Of a stretch of DNA of 64,000 bases, positions 53,610 through 64,000 are shown one piece after another (within the stretch, counting starts at the first letter, position 1; each line of letters begins with the position of its first letter). Made by a program: the position numbers and the translations under genes. The notes under the pieces are model-generated. The model did no database searches. It was not told where the DNA came from and worked only from the letters and a program-made list of their open reading frames with translations. This DNA comes from Boswellia sacra (taxonomy: Eukaryota; Streptophyta; Magnoliopsida; Sapindales; Burseraceae). The stretch spans positions 16,359-80,358 of the forward strand of contig SNVD02013255.1 in assembly GCA_013180625.2 (NCBI GenBank). Direction: 5' to 3'.

Positions 53610-55360
53610 CGTGATAACAGATCTTATTAATAATGGCCGGATACCAGACACCATTGCCCAATTACATACATGTGCTGTCATCGCACGTGAATGTGATCAA
53701 CTTTGGGGCCACTAAAATTTAAATTTTTAGATCTTTTGAAGAAGATACGGAGGGTGAAGTGAAAAAATAATGGGTGAAGTGAAAAAATAATGGGCAGGAT
53801 TATTTAAGAAGTTTATGGGTTGCTCAACTTTGGTTCAAAAGAAAGTAACAACCAAAAAGATAGAAGAAGAGACTAAGGGTTTGAATGCTTTCAAAGATAG
53901 GTTGATGTGGATAAATAGGCAATATTGTGAAAAAGAAGAGAAGAGAAAAAAGGCCATCACTTTAAAAAACAAGTGGATGTCAAGAAAAGAGGCCAAGCAA
54001 TGCTTAAGGCCCGAAGGGGAGATGAGTATAGTAAGGAAAGCATGAGAAGGAAGCCCTTCCTTTCAATGGAGATGCCTAATCATTTTCCAAAGGAGCGAGG
54101 AAGAAATCCTAAGTAGGTACAAGCCATTTAGAGGAGGAGATGAATATAGCCCACTTAGTGACAATGAAGCCATGATGATTTATGAAGGTAGGGATAGGAC
54201 AGGGAGTTGGAGTGAATACACTCCACTAAGTGAGGAAGGAGATATTAGTAGGTGCTCACAAAAAATTATCATGATTGGCTTAGGACTCACAGAAAAATAG
54301 GTATTGACGTCATTTGAAGAAGGAGAGCGAGAGAACGTGAATGGACCAATCCATGTGACTCCATTGGTAGCCAGGGTCCAGAATAAGGGAAAGTAAGTAG
54401 AAATAACTATGCTTCAATTTGGAGAATTATTAACGGAAAAAGAATAAGAAAATAGGCAAAGGAGAGAAAAGGAACCACTTGATGCAGTGCCTCTAGTAGC
54501 AAAAGTGTATTATCAGAACTTCAGATAGGTGAAAGTCAAAATAGAGTGACTAAAGAAGATAGGAAGACAGATGAGAGAAAGAGCATAGTCATAGCTGTTT
54601 TGGGTTGGTAATGATGGCAGCTAAGGAGGAGTCCTTATGATTGGGTCAGGGAAGACAGAAGTGTAAATCATGAAGTCCTCTGGGGATGACCAAGCAACTT
54701 TGGCGAAGGTCAATATACAAATGCAAGGGGACTGGGTAGAGTTGACTTTCGCACAATTCAAATAGTGGATGTTGATTACCAAGAAGTCGCTTAAGATGGC
54801 ATCTCTGACAATAGAAGTATTCTCCTAAAGTGTTGGTTGGATAGGAGTTGATATGTTTGTCAACGACAATGAAGATGAAGAACAAAGTAAGACAATACTG
54901 GGGATTTGGGATAACATTAAGACTATCCATGACTACTAGGATGATTACATTGATAAAGAAATACAGGTAGGAAATAAGAGAGAAATGATAGAAGACTTCT
55001 GGGATAGCTTTAAGGATAAAAAAGGTAATGGAGAGAAAGGTTTTGGGAAAGTTTTAATGGTAAGGGAGAAACACTTAGTAAGAAAGAAATATTGGGAAAG
55101 AGAGAGAGTGAGAGCATAAAAGCGATTGATGAAAAGGAGAATGAAAAGATAGAAATGAGCAAGGAAAAAAGAGGAGTCTAAGGCTCAACCCAGAGTAGGA
55201 GCTTCTATAAGAACCTGAAAGCTAGCAAATAAGATGAAAATTAGAAGATAGAAGGGCAAGAAGAAAAGAAGAAGAAAGAAGAAGAAAGAGGAAGACGACT
55301 TACTAATGAAGTAGTTAAAAAAAAAACCTAGGCTAATGCGAGCATCTAAGATCTACTCGT
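53610..55360 (+). other. Unidentified Glu/Lys-rich region upstream of Tat protease
   Basis: Plus-strand reading is Lys/Glu-rich with stops (53815-54045 open for 76 codons; EYTPLSEEGDISR and YSPLSDNEAM repeat-like blocks). It may be the variable gag-protease spacer of a Tat element. I do not recognise a domain. Confidence 0.35.
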
Positions 55361-55366
55361 CTCATC

Positions 55367-56605
55367 TCAGAAGCACAGAGAGGCAATGGCCAGAGCTTTG
55401 GCTAGGATACTGAGTTCCCTTATCTCTAATCTTGAAGAGATGATTACAGTGCTTACTCTTAAAAAGGTGTAGAAAGGCTTGATCAACTTCTTTGATGCTG
55501 ACCTACCCTTAGAAGGAAGGAACCATAATAATATGTTATTCATAGCAGCTGAGATCCAACGGAAGAAGACTTCACATGTGATGACAGATAATGGGTCAGC
55601 CATTAATCTGGTACCACTAAGGCTTTTAAGCAAATTTGGGATTGAGTAGGAGGACTTTTAAAGCAAAGACTGGTCCGATTGAGGTGATGACGGAGTTCAC
55701 TATACTCGGCATCCCAGTAACTTTTGTAACATTTCTAAGACGTGCATGGTTCCACCCTTTAGAAGGTGTGTCATCTACTATGCATCAAGCCATCCATTTC
55801 AAACTTGAAGAAGAAGAAATAATAATTCAGGTAGAGTCCTCGCTTATTGTAGTAGCCCTGAGTACAAAGAAGAGGGATATACCTTATGTGGGTGGATACC
55901 AGGTACCAATGTTTGATCAGATTAGCCCAATGGTCGCTGACATAAAGCAAGGGTACATGGTTGGGACCAAGCTTGGACAAAGCTTTGCAAGAGTACCCAG
56001 TTTTATTGAAATCAAAGGGCAAACCAATAATAGAGGAGTAGGTTATGAGTTAGATGAAGACATGCACCCAACTTCGGTTAAAGGGCCTATTAAGTTTATG
56101 AAGGCAAAAGAGGTCATGTACATTGTAGAACCTGAACCATGGACTACAATGGGATTTAAAATTGGGGTTTGAAATCTTCAAGGATGTGATAAACCCAAAA
56201 GCTCTAGAAATTAGTGAGCCCAACAAAGAAATAGAGAAGTTAATATTGAGGGAAAAGGCAGTAAAAGAGGCAGCTCCTCGGATAAGGAGACTCTTATTGA
56301 TGTAGCCACCCTTATTGAAGAAGAAATGGCTAATGCTTCTCATAAAGATGTCTTTGCTCCTGAGTTGTTTGAGGACACTCAGTTTGTAAGTGAATTTGAT
56401 GCAATGAAATATGACTTTGCTTACTTGTGCGACATTTTTCCTAATGGTAACTTGCATGAATTTCATTTCATTAGCATATTTGACATTCATCTCTTGAACA
56501 ATCATAATGTTAATTTTGGTACAATTGATAATCCAAAAAGCATATTTATTACTTATGATATAACTCTTGAAGAGAGAGAGAGAGATTTGAGAAAATATTA
56601 AAAGA
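55367..56605 (+). pseudogene. Tat/Ogre-like protease and pre-RT region
   Basis: Plus strand: MTDNGSAINLVPLRLLSKFG holds the Tat-type protease active site D-N-G (55580 region). Then, after a TAG and a new ATG (55636), come ILGIPVTFVTFLRRAWFHPL, GVSSTMHQAIHFK, and an open 178-codon part. Next is the pre-RT block at 56326 (FDAMKYDFAYLCDIFPNGNL, YDITLEERERDLRKY), the counterpart of 43397-43642. Stops separate the blocks. D-N-G rather than D-S/T-G is seen in this lineage. Confidence 0.75.
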
Positions 56606-56940
56606 GCATGAAAATGTATTTGCTTGGTCCTATGATAACATGCCAGGAGTTTGATCGTAGCATAGTAGAGCACACCATTCCTACCTATTTGCACATGAAA
56701 CCAATTAAACAGAAATTAAGGAGGATAAGGCCATAATGGCTATAGAAATTAAGGAAGAAGTCACCAAGCAAATAGAAGCAAAATTCTTAGATGTCATAAA
56801 CTACCCTTAATCATTGGCGAACATAGTTTTGGTCTCGAAGAAAGATGGAAGTGTAAGGATATGTATAGGCTATTAGGACTTGAACAAAGCTTCACAAAAG
56901 GATGATTTCCCGTTACCACTTTCTAAGCATTAAAATTTTG
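56606..56940 (+). pseudogene. Tat/Ogre-like RT N-terminal remnant
   Basis: Frame-broken but readable RT entry: SIVEHTIPTYLHMKP, KLRRIRP, then VLVSKKDGSVR-like and LNKASQKDDFPLPL-like blocks. It ends near 56940 without the catalytic YVDD region. Confidence 0.6.
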
Positions 56941-58854
56941 CTTATGGTTATGAGGACCAGTGATGATAGCCAAAGACAACAATCGAAAGCCTTGCTTGAC
57001 TTGTAGGAACACCGAGATTCACCATTGAAATAGGGTAGAAAGCCAAGTAGGTTGAGGATCGATGTGATACCGGAGGGGGGGAGTGGTCGAGAGCTTATGG
57101 ATTATGTCTGCACGATGCATTGCTAATGATACCTCTAACATTACAGGCACATGCCTCTAGGCAAAGGTGACAATTGTAACTTCTAGAAACCCTAGTAACG
57201 ACTCTAACATTTGGAAACCTTAGTAACACCTCTAACTTAGAGGTGCATGCCTCTAACCTTATAGATGCACCCCTCTAAGCTATTGTCCCATATCGAGAAA
57301 AGAGCTCATTTCCAGGCTCTTGATAGCCAATATAAAGAAACCCAACCCTTGGTTCTTGGTAAGCTAATTTTGGGTCAGAAATGCCTAAAAAATTCATATT
57401 TTGTAGGATTCTGAATATTTTCTAGAAGCACTCCCTAGTTTAATATTTTTTGGTGTTCTCTTCGTGTTCTGGGTATCCTTTGAGTGTGAGTAGCCTCTCA
57501 TACTTGGTTCCCTGTGTAGGCTCCCTTTCAATCCCTCGAAATATCGTTTGGGTTAGGTCACAGAGACAAGACGTAGAGAAATAGTCAGAGTCACCACCCA
57601 AGTAAATAACCACGAGAAAATTTTGGATGACGATAACTGATCCCTAGATTCTAGACCTAACTACACATCACCTCTTCAAAGATGAGTTTAGGAAGTTAGG
57701 CACAAGTTATTGTAAGCACTAGATAGTTTCTTATGGTTTAAAGCTCGATGACAATAAACCAAAGCACCAAAGTCAAAATGAAGCTTGGTGTGCAAAAACA
57801 TTGAAAATCGAAACTAAGAATCAAAATGGAAGGGAACTGAGACTAGCATTTCTTCACCTAGGGCTGCATGCCAGTTGAAATAGCATAAGCAAATTTAAGC
57901 TAGCATGTGCTAGTTTGTACTAGCATGAACCAATTTAATTGACATGTGCCACTTGTACTACTCTCCATAAAAAACCCATTTTTGGAGGTAGAAGGGGAAG
58001 CAACCGACTTCGGAGTGTGTGCACTACATTTCTTCAATTCTCATAGCTCTAAACACTATTTCCTACCTATTTTGACATCTACATGAGCTTTTTGGGCCTC
58101 TTTTCTTTGCATTTTGTACACTTTAGCTTCGTTTTAGCAATTGGTGAGCTTGAGGGCAATGACTACATTACCACTTCTTTTTCTATGATTACATGTGGAT
58201 TTCCTTTGTGTTTTGATATTTTCTTTTATGTATTTGTGCTTTACTGTATGTTTTACTTGACATATATGATTTCTGTGCATTTTCAAGTACTGTTTGAGTA
58301 TAGATCTTAGTAATATAGGTCTATATGCTTCATTTTCCTATTTCCTAGTCAAAATATGAGGGCTATTTTAACATGTTTTATTATGAGTACTTTTCATGCA
58401 TTTTAGTTTCCTTTGAAATGTTAAATATGCACAAAAAGTGGGCTATTTAACATGTTTTATTATGGTGCCATGTTTTTATTTTTGCTGATGTGGTGTGAGG
58501 TGCTTGGTAGCTTAGAAATCCATGCTAGAGAAGTAGGGTGGAAAGTGCTTGCATGTTTAGTTAGTTTTCTTATGATTTGTTACTTGTTTTGATGATAAAT
58601 GTTCATATTAACGGTTAAGTGTTATTATGATGTTGTTTATGATGTTTTAAGGAGACTTGGTGGAAATGCGAGAAAGTGAGTAGCTATTGGCCTTGCATTA
58701 TTAGTGATATGCTCATTGCTATGTTGCCGATTTGTGTCCAGTAAAATGATTGGAAGTGTAGAACAATAAATGGGCTCACATTGATGGCAAGATGTTTACC
58801 TTGGAGATTGGAGACTCGAAAGGATGAGTTAGTGATGTTGGATGTGGATAGACT
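56941..58854. other. Unassigned, LTR-like segment
   Basis: No convincing protein. Short repeated words CACCTCTAAC/ATGCCTCTA (57130-57280), a TATA-like TATAAAGA at ~57332, and GTCACAGAGACAAG/AGTCACCACCCAAG near 57555-57600 as in some Gypsy LTR/PBS regions. Could be an LTR of another family; unproven. Confidence 0.3.
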
Positions 58855-60670
58855 CATAAACAGGGCTTTCATCCCTCTAGAGCATTTGTGATCACGACAC
58901 TATGTCAAAACCTCTTTTGAGACTTAAGAGAACACAAACAAGCCATGGGCTAATTTGGGAAAACGGATGATGATAATTTGATCCCTCACTTTGGGACCTA
59001 AACTACCCTCATCCCTTTGGAGATGGGTCTGAAAAGTTAGCTACAAGCCTTCGGCCCACCCGAATATAAATCCAAGCCTCCATTATGAAATACCATATAA
59101 AAATAGATACACTTTGTTATACAATGTTGTTCATTTTATGCACACATTTTCAATTTTATCTTCTTTAAGCATATAAGGTGATTTTCAATCAACAACAATC
59201 GTATATTCATACAAAGGAGGAGATGAGGAGAATAGAGTTACAATTTCCTACATATAGGGGATAAGGGACAGGATTACACTACTCTTCAACAAATAAAGTA
59301 AATTTACTTCTAAACACTTCAAATATTCAATGATATAAAATATTCCATACATAGCATATTCGTGCAAATCATATATTCGATAAGCAATAAATTCAAGATT
59401 TGATAAATAAAGAATTCCTTACCACCATATATGAGTATATTCCATGCTTACCAAGCCCATTCATTCATATTCATGTCAGTTATTTAATTATTATTTCATT
59501 CTAAGTAATGATCCCTCGCCATCAATGTGAGTCCACCACCACTTCTTGGCATCATACAATTAATCATTCATATTTCCAAACATGGTATATTCATACAAAT
59601 CAAATAAAAATCATACATAAAGCCATAAACTAAAATCATGGCACTTCTACGTAGATTTGATAATTCTTATTATGGTAATTCTAGTTATTTATTACTATTG
59701 TAGCATAATTCAATTGATAATGAAAATTTTAAATATGGCATTTCTAGCCTAATCATGGTTATCATGACAATCATGGCATATTCTAGCCTAATTCAATCAA
59801 ACATGGCATATCATGGCAATTCTAGCCTAATTCAAGTAATCAAAGCAAATCATGGCAATTCTTGCATATTCTGTGCTATTTCCTAGCAAGCTTCAAAGCA
59901 ACTCATTATAAGTTTGATTCCTAATCATGTGCTCGTAAGCATGATTCTAAGCATTTGCAGACATTTGCAGAGAAAATAGAATCCTATCATTATTCTAAAG
60001 CAAGAAAAATAAATAAGAAAAAAAGAGGGAGAAGAGAGAACTGCTCTCAAGTCGAACCCTTTTTAAGCTTAAAGCAATAGAATGCCTCAAAAATCTTAAA
60101 CTAGAAAAGACCCCTTGAATTCTCAAATATGTCTTCAAGAGGGAGAAGAGGAGATTTTTGTATCTTCAAAAGTGAGAAATTGGACTATTTATATATTGGT
60201 GGGTTCAAGTTGAAAAAGGAAGCAAAATCTAAAAAAGGAAGGATTATGAAATTTGCCAGAATTACAAGGGGTAGTGCTAGTCGACTGTGGAAGGACTGCC
60301 AGCTGATTGTGGGACTGCCAACTGGCTATGGGTGGCCCATCAAGCCCTCAAACTTTGCATTTTTTCAATGTAATCCTTTCTAACCTTCAATTGTTTGATC
60401 ATACATAACTCTTCCAGCTCAACTCCAATTTGCAATACGTAAAATTTTGTGCAAACTAGACGTCCTTAGCTTTTCAATGACATATGACTAATTATTACAT
60501 TTCTTCTATTTTAATTTCTATGATTTTTCAAATTTTGTGTCAATTTTTAATGCCTTCGAACGGTTTCTTCTCGACTCTTTTCTTTTTGCTTCCAAGGCCA
60601 CTTCGGTTATTTTTATTGCTCGATATTCATCTTTACTTCATCATCAAGCCTTAAAACTTGAGTGTCTATA
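58855..60670 (-). repeat. Tat/Ogre-like LTR (minus), 3' LTR of element H
   Basis: On minus it starts TATAGACACTCAAGTTTT and runs to about TGTTTATGAG. It is the reverse of 44726-46751 with moderate divergence. The 3' UTR repeats of the same element lie to its right. Confidence 0.72.
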
Positions 60671-61374
60671 GTTTGTACCATACTTTGGAGAAGTTTGTGA
60701 GACACATAGATCGACAAAGTACTCTTACTTCGTCTTTCCTCCTGATGTTGGCATTTTCACCTTCATCTACATTATTTGCTTTCATCTATGTGCCCATTTA
60801 ATGGCTAATGTGCCCACTTACGGGTTGGTGTGGCCACTTAAAGGCTAATGTGCGTCTTTCTAATGCATAAAATGCACTCTTCTAGTATGAACAAATGCAT
60901 ATTTCTAATGCATAAAATGCACTCTTCTATTGCGGATAATTGCATCTTTCTACTGCATAAAATACACCCTTATGATGCGTGATGTACACTCTTCTAGGCA
61001 TTCTTCTAATGCACGAAATGCACCCTCATTATGCACGATGTGCACTTTTCTAATGCGGATAAATGCTATCTTCTAATGCACGGAATGTATCTTTATACTA
61101 CTAGGATGAAACACTCTTCAATGCATCTACTTCTTAGGGTTTGCTAACACTATTCAGTGCACCTATTATAAGGGCTTCAAACACTCTTAAGTGTACCTAT
61201 TTCCTACGGTTTTTAAACACTCTTTGGTGTGCCTCTTCTTTGGGATTGTGCCTATTCTAAGGGCATAAAACGCTTTTAAGTTCACCTACTTCTTCGGATT
61301 TTCAATACTCTTTGATGCACCTCTTCTTAGGGCTTGTGCCTATTCTAAGGTTTAAAACACTCTTAAGTGCACCT
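60671..61374 (-). repeat. Element H 3' UTR tandem repeats
   Basis: Contains GTGCCCACTTAmrGGCTAAT units (60780-60850), TTCTAATGCATAAAATGCACTC units of ~35-40 bp (60850-61090) and CACTCTTAAGTGCACCTATTTC units (61100-61370). The first and last are inverted relatives of 52803-52930 and 52440-52760, so F and H share a 3' UTR architecture. Confidence 0.75.
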
Positions 61375-61587
61375 CATCCCTTCAGAGATGGGTTTGGGAA
61401 GTTAGGTATGAGTATTTGAGCCACCCGGACATAAATCCGACCTCTACTTGGGAAACACCAAATAGGAATAACTCGTGTTGTTACTTAGTCCGCTTAGCGT
61501 TTTTCATTTTATGCACACATTCTCACTTTTTTATCTTCTTTAAGTATATGAGGTGATTATTCAATCAATGATAGTTGCATATACATA
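61375..61587 (-). repeat. Tat-like LTR fragment
   Basis: Corresponds to 58990-59210 (CATCCCTTTGGAGATGGGT..., ATGAGGTGATTATTCAATCAATGATAG) and is cut by the D-family LTR at 61588. Confidence 0.7.
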
Positions 61588-64000
61588 TGATGCGTTTGAA
61601 ACTAGCAAGTATACTAGTCGCACAAGTAATAAAGTGATAAGTAAGATATCGTTCCCACGAGGATTGAATCTAATTGAATTTGTTATTTCCAACAACAATT
61701 AACTAAATGGGGGGTTTTGTTGGTTGATTAACTAAATGAAATATTAATGTAAATGCACAATAACAAAACAGAAAGTAAATTTGAATGAAAAATCAATGGG
61801 AGACACTTGGTTAAGAGTTCATTCTCTGCCACAAGATATGAATTTCTGAATTAACATAGAATTGTAATCCAATTACAGCATTGAAGTTATCAACCGTAGA
61901 AAACAACAAGCTCTGTTATCCCAATCTTTCCTTACTTTGTTGTTAAATAAAACAAGCTCTTTATTTAATCTCTATCCATTAAACAACCTAGAACAAGCTC
62001 TCTGAGTTTAATTCAATGGATGCATTACGATAAGAAAGATAGGTTGATCTAAGCAATAAACACACAAGCTCGGATTATTTAACCTAGGTTGTATTTTCCA
62101 ATTGCAATCTCTGATCACAATTTTGCTACTAATGATTGGAAATTCATGACAATTACGGATCAAGATTTCTAATCTAGCAATAGACAACAACAGATTATAT
62201 TCAGTTGGCCATTCCAAATACAATCAGTAAGCAATCATAAGCATTAGATATGGGAAAATACAAGCAACTTCAATTAGAGAATTGGATAACAATTTCTTAC
62301 ACAATCAACTCACAAAATCCATATCAAGGGCTTTGAAATCACCCTCAACCAATTCAGATTTAGTTACACATATTCAATCAGAATAACAAATACAATCCAG
62401 AGAAATTCCAGAATTGAAAAGGAAAGAAAGAACTTAGCAAATTCTTTGAAAATCTTCTTTGTAGATGAATCTTCTTAGAATTGTAGTTCCTCCTCTTTCA
62501 AAATCTTCTTTCTCCTTCAAGAACTCCAAGGGATGAGAGAAATCCAGAAATGCAGCCTCCTCCCACGTTTTCCCCTCTTCAAGTTATGAAAATAAAACCC
62601 TAAAATGTGTTTAAATACTCTGCTACAGTGACTTGCTACAGTGCCCCGTATTATACATGCTACAGTGCTTGTGGAATTATATTTCTATACATCTAACACT
62701 GTTTTGATCACAACTTTTGGTACACTGAATGGATTTATAAACCGTAAATTTCTCCAGAAAATAGACTTCGAGAGCTTTCCAACGGTATATAACATGTCGT
62801 AGGGTTCATTGTATATCAATACAATTAAATCCGAGAAGATCACTGACTAGCAGAGGTGAAAATGAAGGGTTTTACTCCATTTTTGTGCAAGTTGCTCCAA
62901 AACTCCTACAAACATCAAAACCACACAAAAACATAAAAATACCAAGGACTATAGCAAAGAAACATGGACGAATTGATATAAAAGTAATACATAAATAGAC
63001 ACCTATCAAATTCCCCCACACTTAGACTTTGCTAGTCCTCGAGCAACTAAAATGATACGAAACACAACTAAACCGAAACAGAATCAAAGAAAAATTAAAA
63101 CACACAAATGCTTCAACTTGCAAATAGGCCTCAAAGATTGTACTTAATTATAACCCAAGGAAAAACTTCAAAATAATGCACTTGATCAAGAATTTCATCT
63201 CAAAGATTAGTTTCGCTTCACTTCAATTCCTCAAGTGTGTGTGTGTAGAGCCATTCTCACCTAATCACTTGTAACCCGGATGAGTTTAGGCTTAAAAATG
63301 AATCATATTTAATAGTGAAGATGTATGTATAAATGAACTCCATAGGCCTGCTTTTCAAGTCACTCTCCACTAATGTAGACTGTACAACACCAAGGATCAA
63401 GTAGGACTTTATTAAGCTTGTAACGTTTGGCTTGGGTGAAGGTATGATCAAGGATAATAATTTGGCTCAAATCACCCACAAACACATAAATCATTCAAGA
63501 TTATGTAGAGCTCAACCCTATAACACAACTTTATTTTAATTCACCAGGTTACTCCCCAAACTTATTTAGAACACTCAATCTTCTTTTTTTTTCTTTTTTT
63601 TCTTCTTTTTTTTTTTTTAGAAAACAAAAGAAACTACACCCATGTTTCATTCTTTTTAAGAACACCCAAGGGTATAGAACTTCTTTTTTTCTTTTTTTTC
63701 TTTTTTTTTTAACTGCAATTCCACTCCCCCACACTTAAACAATACATTGTCCTCAATGTTTAAGTACGTGGAAGATAAGTACAGAATTTTTTTTTCTTTT
63801 TTTTTTCTTTTTACAAACACAATAGGACTCACTTGCATTGCTCATGACACATCCCAACCTCCTCTAACTTTCCAAAACCAGACCATAGCTCAGAATTTAA
63901 TTGTGAATGATCTACATGCTCATAGGTAAGGGATAAACTGTTTGGAACAAATTCATTTGAGGTTAGGAAATATTTTAGTGAGTTAACAAAGAAAAAGGCT
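61588..64000 (-). mobile_element. D-family Athila-like element, 3' part (leaves window)
   Basis: 3' LTR 61588-63008 (TGATGCG...CCTATCA, 1421 bp), then minus-strand polypurine AAGTGTGGGGGAATT (63009-63025) and non-coding 3' internal sequence with T/C tracts (63582-63620, 63683-63712, 63788-63815) and a palindrome at 63744-63759. No ORF to the edge; coding parts would lie beyond 64000. Confidence 0.85.

Noticed and set aside
58083..58310. 75-codon hydrophobic plus ORF (membrane-like)
   Set aside because: AT-rich, no homologous look, in LTR-like sequence; hydrophobicity comes from T-rich DNA.
63549..63838. Lys-rich minus ORFs
   Set aside because: Translation of T/C homopolymer tracts in the element's 3' region.
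1..64000. tRNA, rRNA or miRNA genes
   Set aside because: None seen; the only tRNA-like matches are the tRNA-Asp and tRNA-iMet primer binding sites of LTR elements.

Overview
The window looks like a repeat-dense piece of a dicot plant nuclear genome. Decayed plant genes (ABCG/PDR transporter, LUC7, a C-factor-like SDR, a DUF1749 hydrolase, RPS9, ARIA/ABAP1) sit among nested Copia, Gypsy and CACTA elements. Essentially no host gene is complete. The assembly itself carries visible scars: one 100-base N gap and three exact head-to-head copies of the 19-base Tn5 (Nextera) mosaic end.

Layout. 1-323: an ABCG exon (minus) ending in a TA microsatellite. 324-6339: an internally deleted Sirevirus-type Copia element with 1.74 kb LTRs and an ATATA target duplication. 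6340-12900: spliced fragments of at least four genes, all on minus: LUC7, SDR, DUF1749 hydrolase and RPS9. 12900-14615: an AT-rich CACTA-like terminus and a Copia LTR (minus). 14615-16548: another CACTA terminus followed by the first exons of an ARIA/ABAP1 pseudogene. 16549-35227: a tandem LTR-internal-LTR-internal-LTR array of Athila-like Gypsy elements on minus (element A, element B), with a foreign solo LTR in B. 35228-41450: a third, mosaic Athila-like region (C) ending at an LTR of a second family (D). 41451-61587: several Tat/Ogre-like Gypsy pieces in both orientations, with gag, protease and partial RT and long arrays of 20-105 bp tandem repeats. 61588-64000: the 3' LTR and 3' internal part of another D-family element that leaves the window.

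The most interesting system is in the Athila-like elements. In the 3' region between pol and the 3' LTR, where Athila elements normally carry an env-like ORF, these elements carry two extra sense-strand genes in fixed order: (i) a ~183-residue basic, Cys-cluster protein whose layout resembles the nucleic-acid-binding proteins of plant flexiviruses, and (ii) a LOG-family cytokinin riboside 5'-monophosphate phosphoribohydrolase. The first is present in A, B and C (open throughout in C); the second is intact in A, broken in C and cleanly absent from B. Gag, protease, RT and integrase are all broken in A while its LOG frame is still open. A retroelement lineage with a cytokinin-activating enzyme plus a virus-like nucleic-acid-binding protein is not something I know to be described; function is inference.
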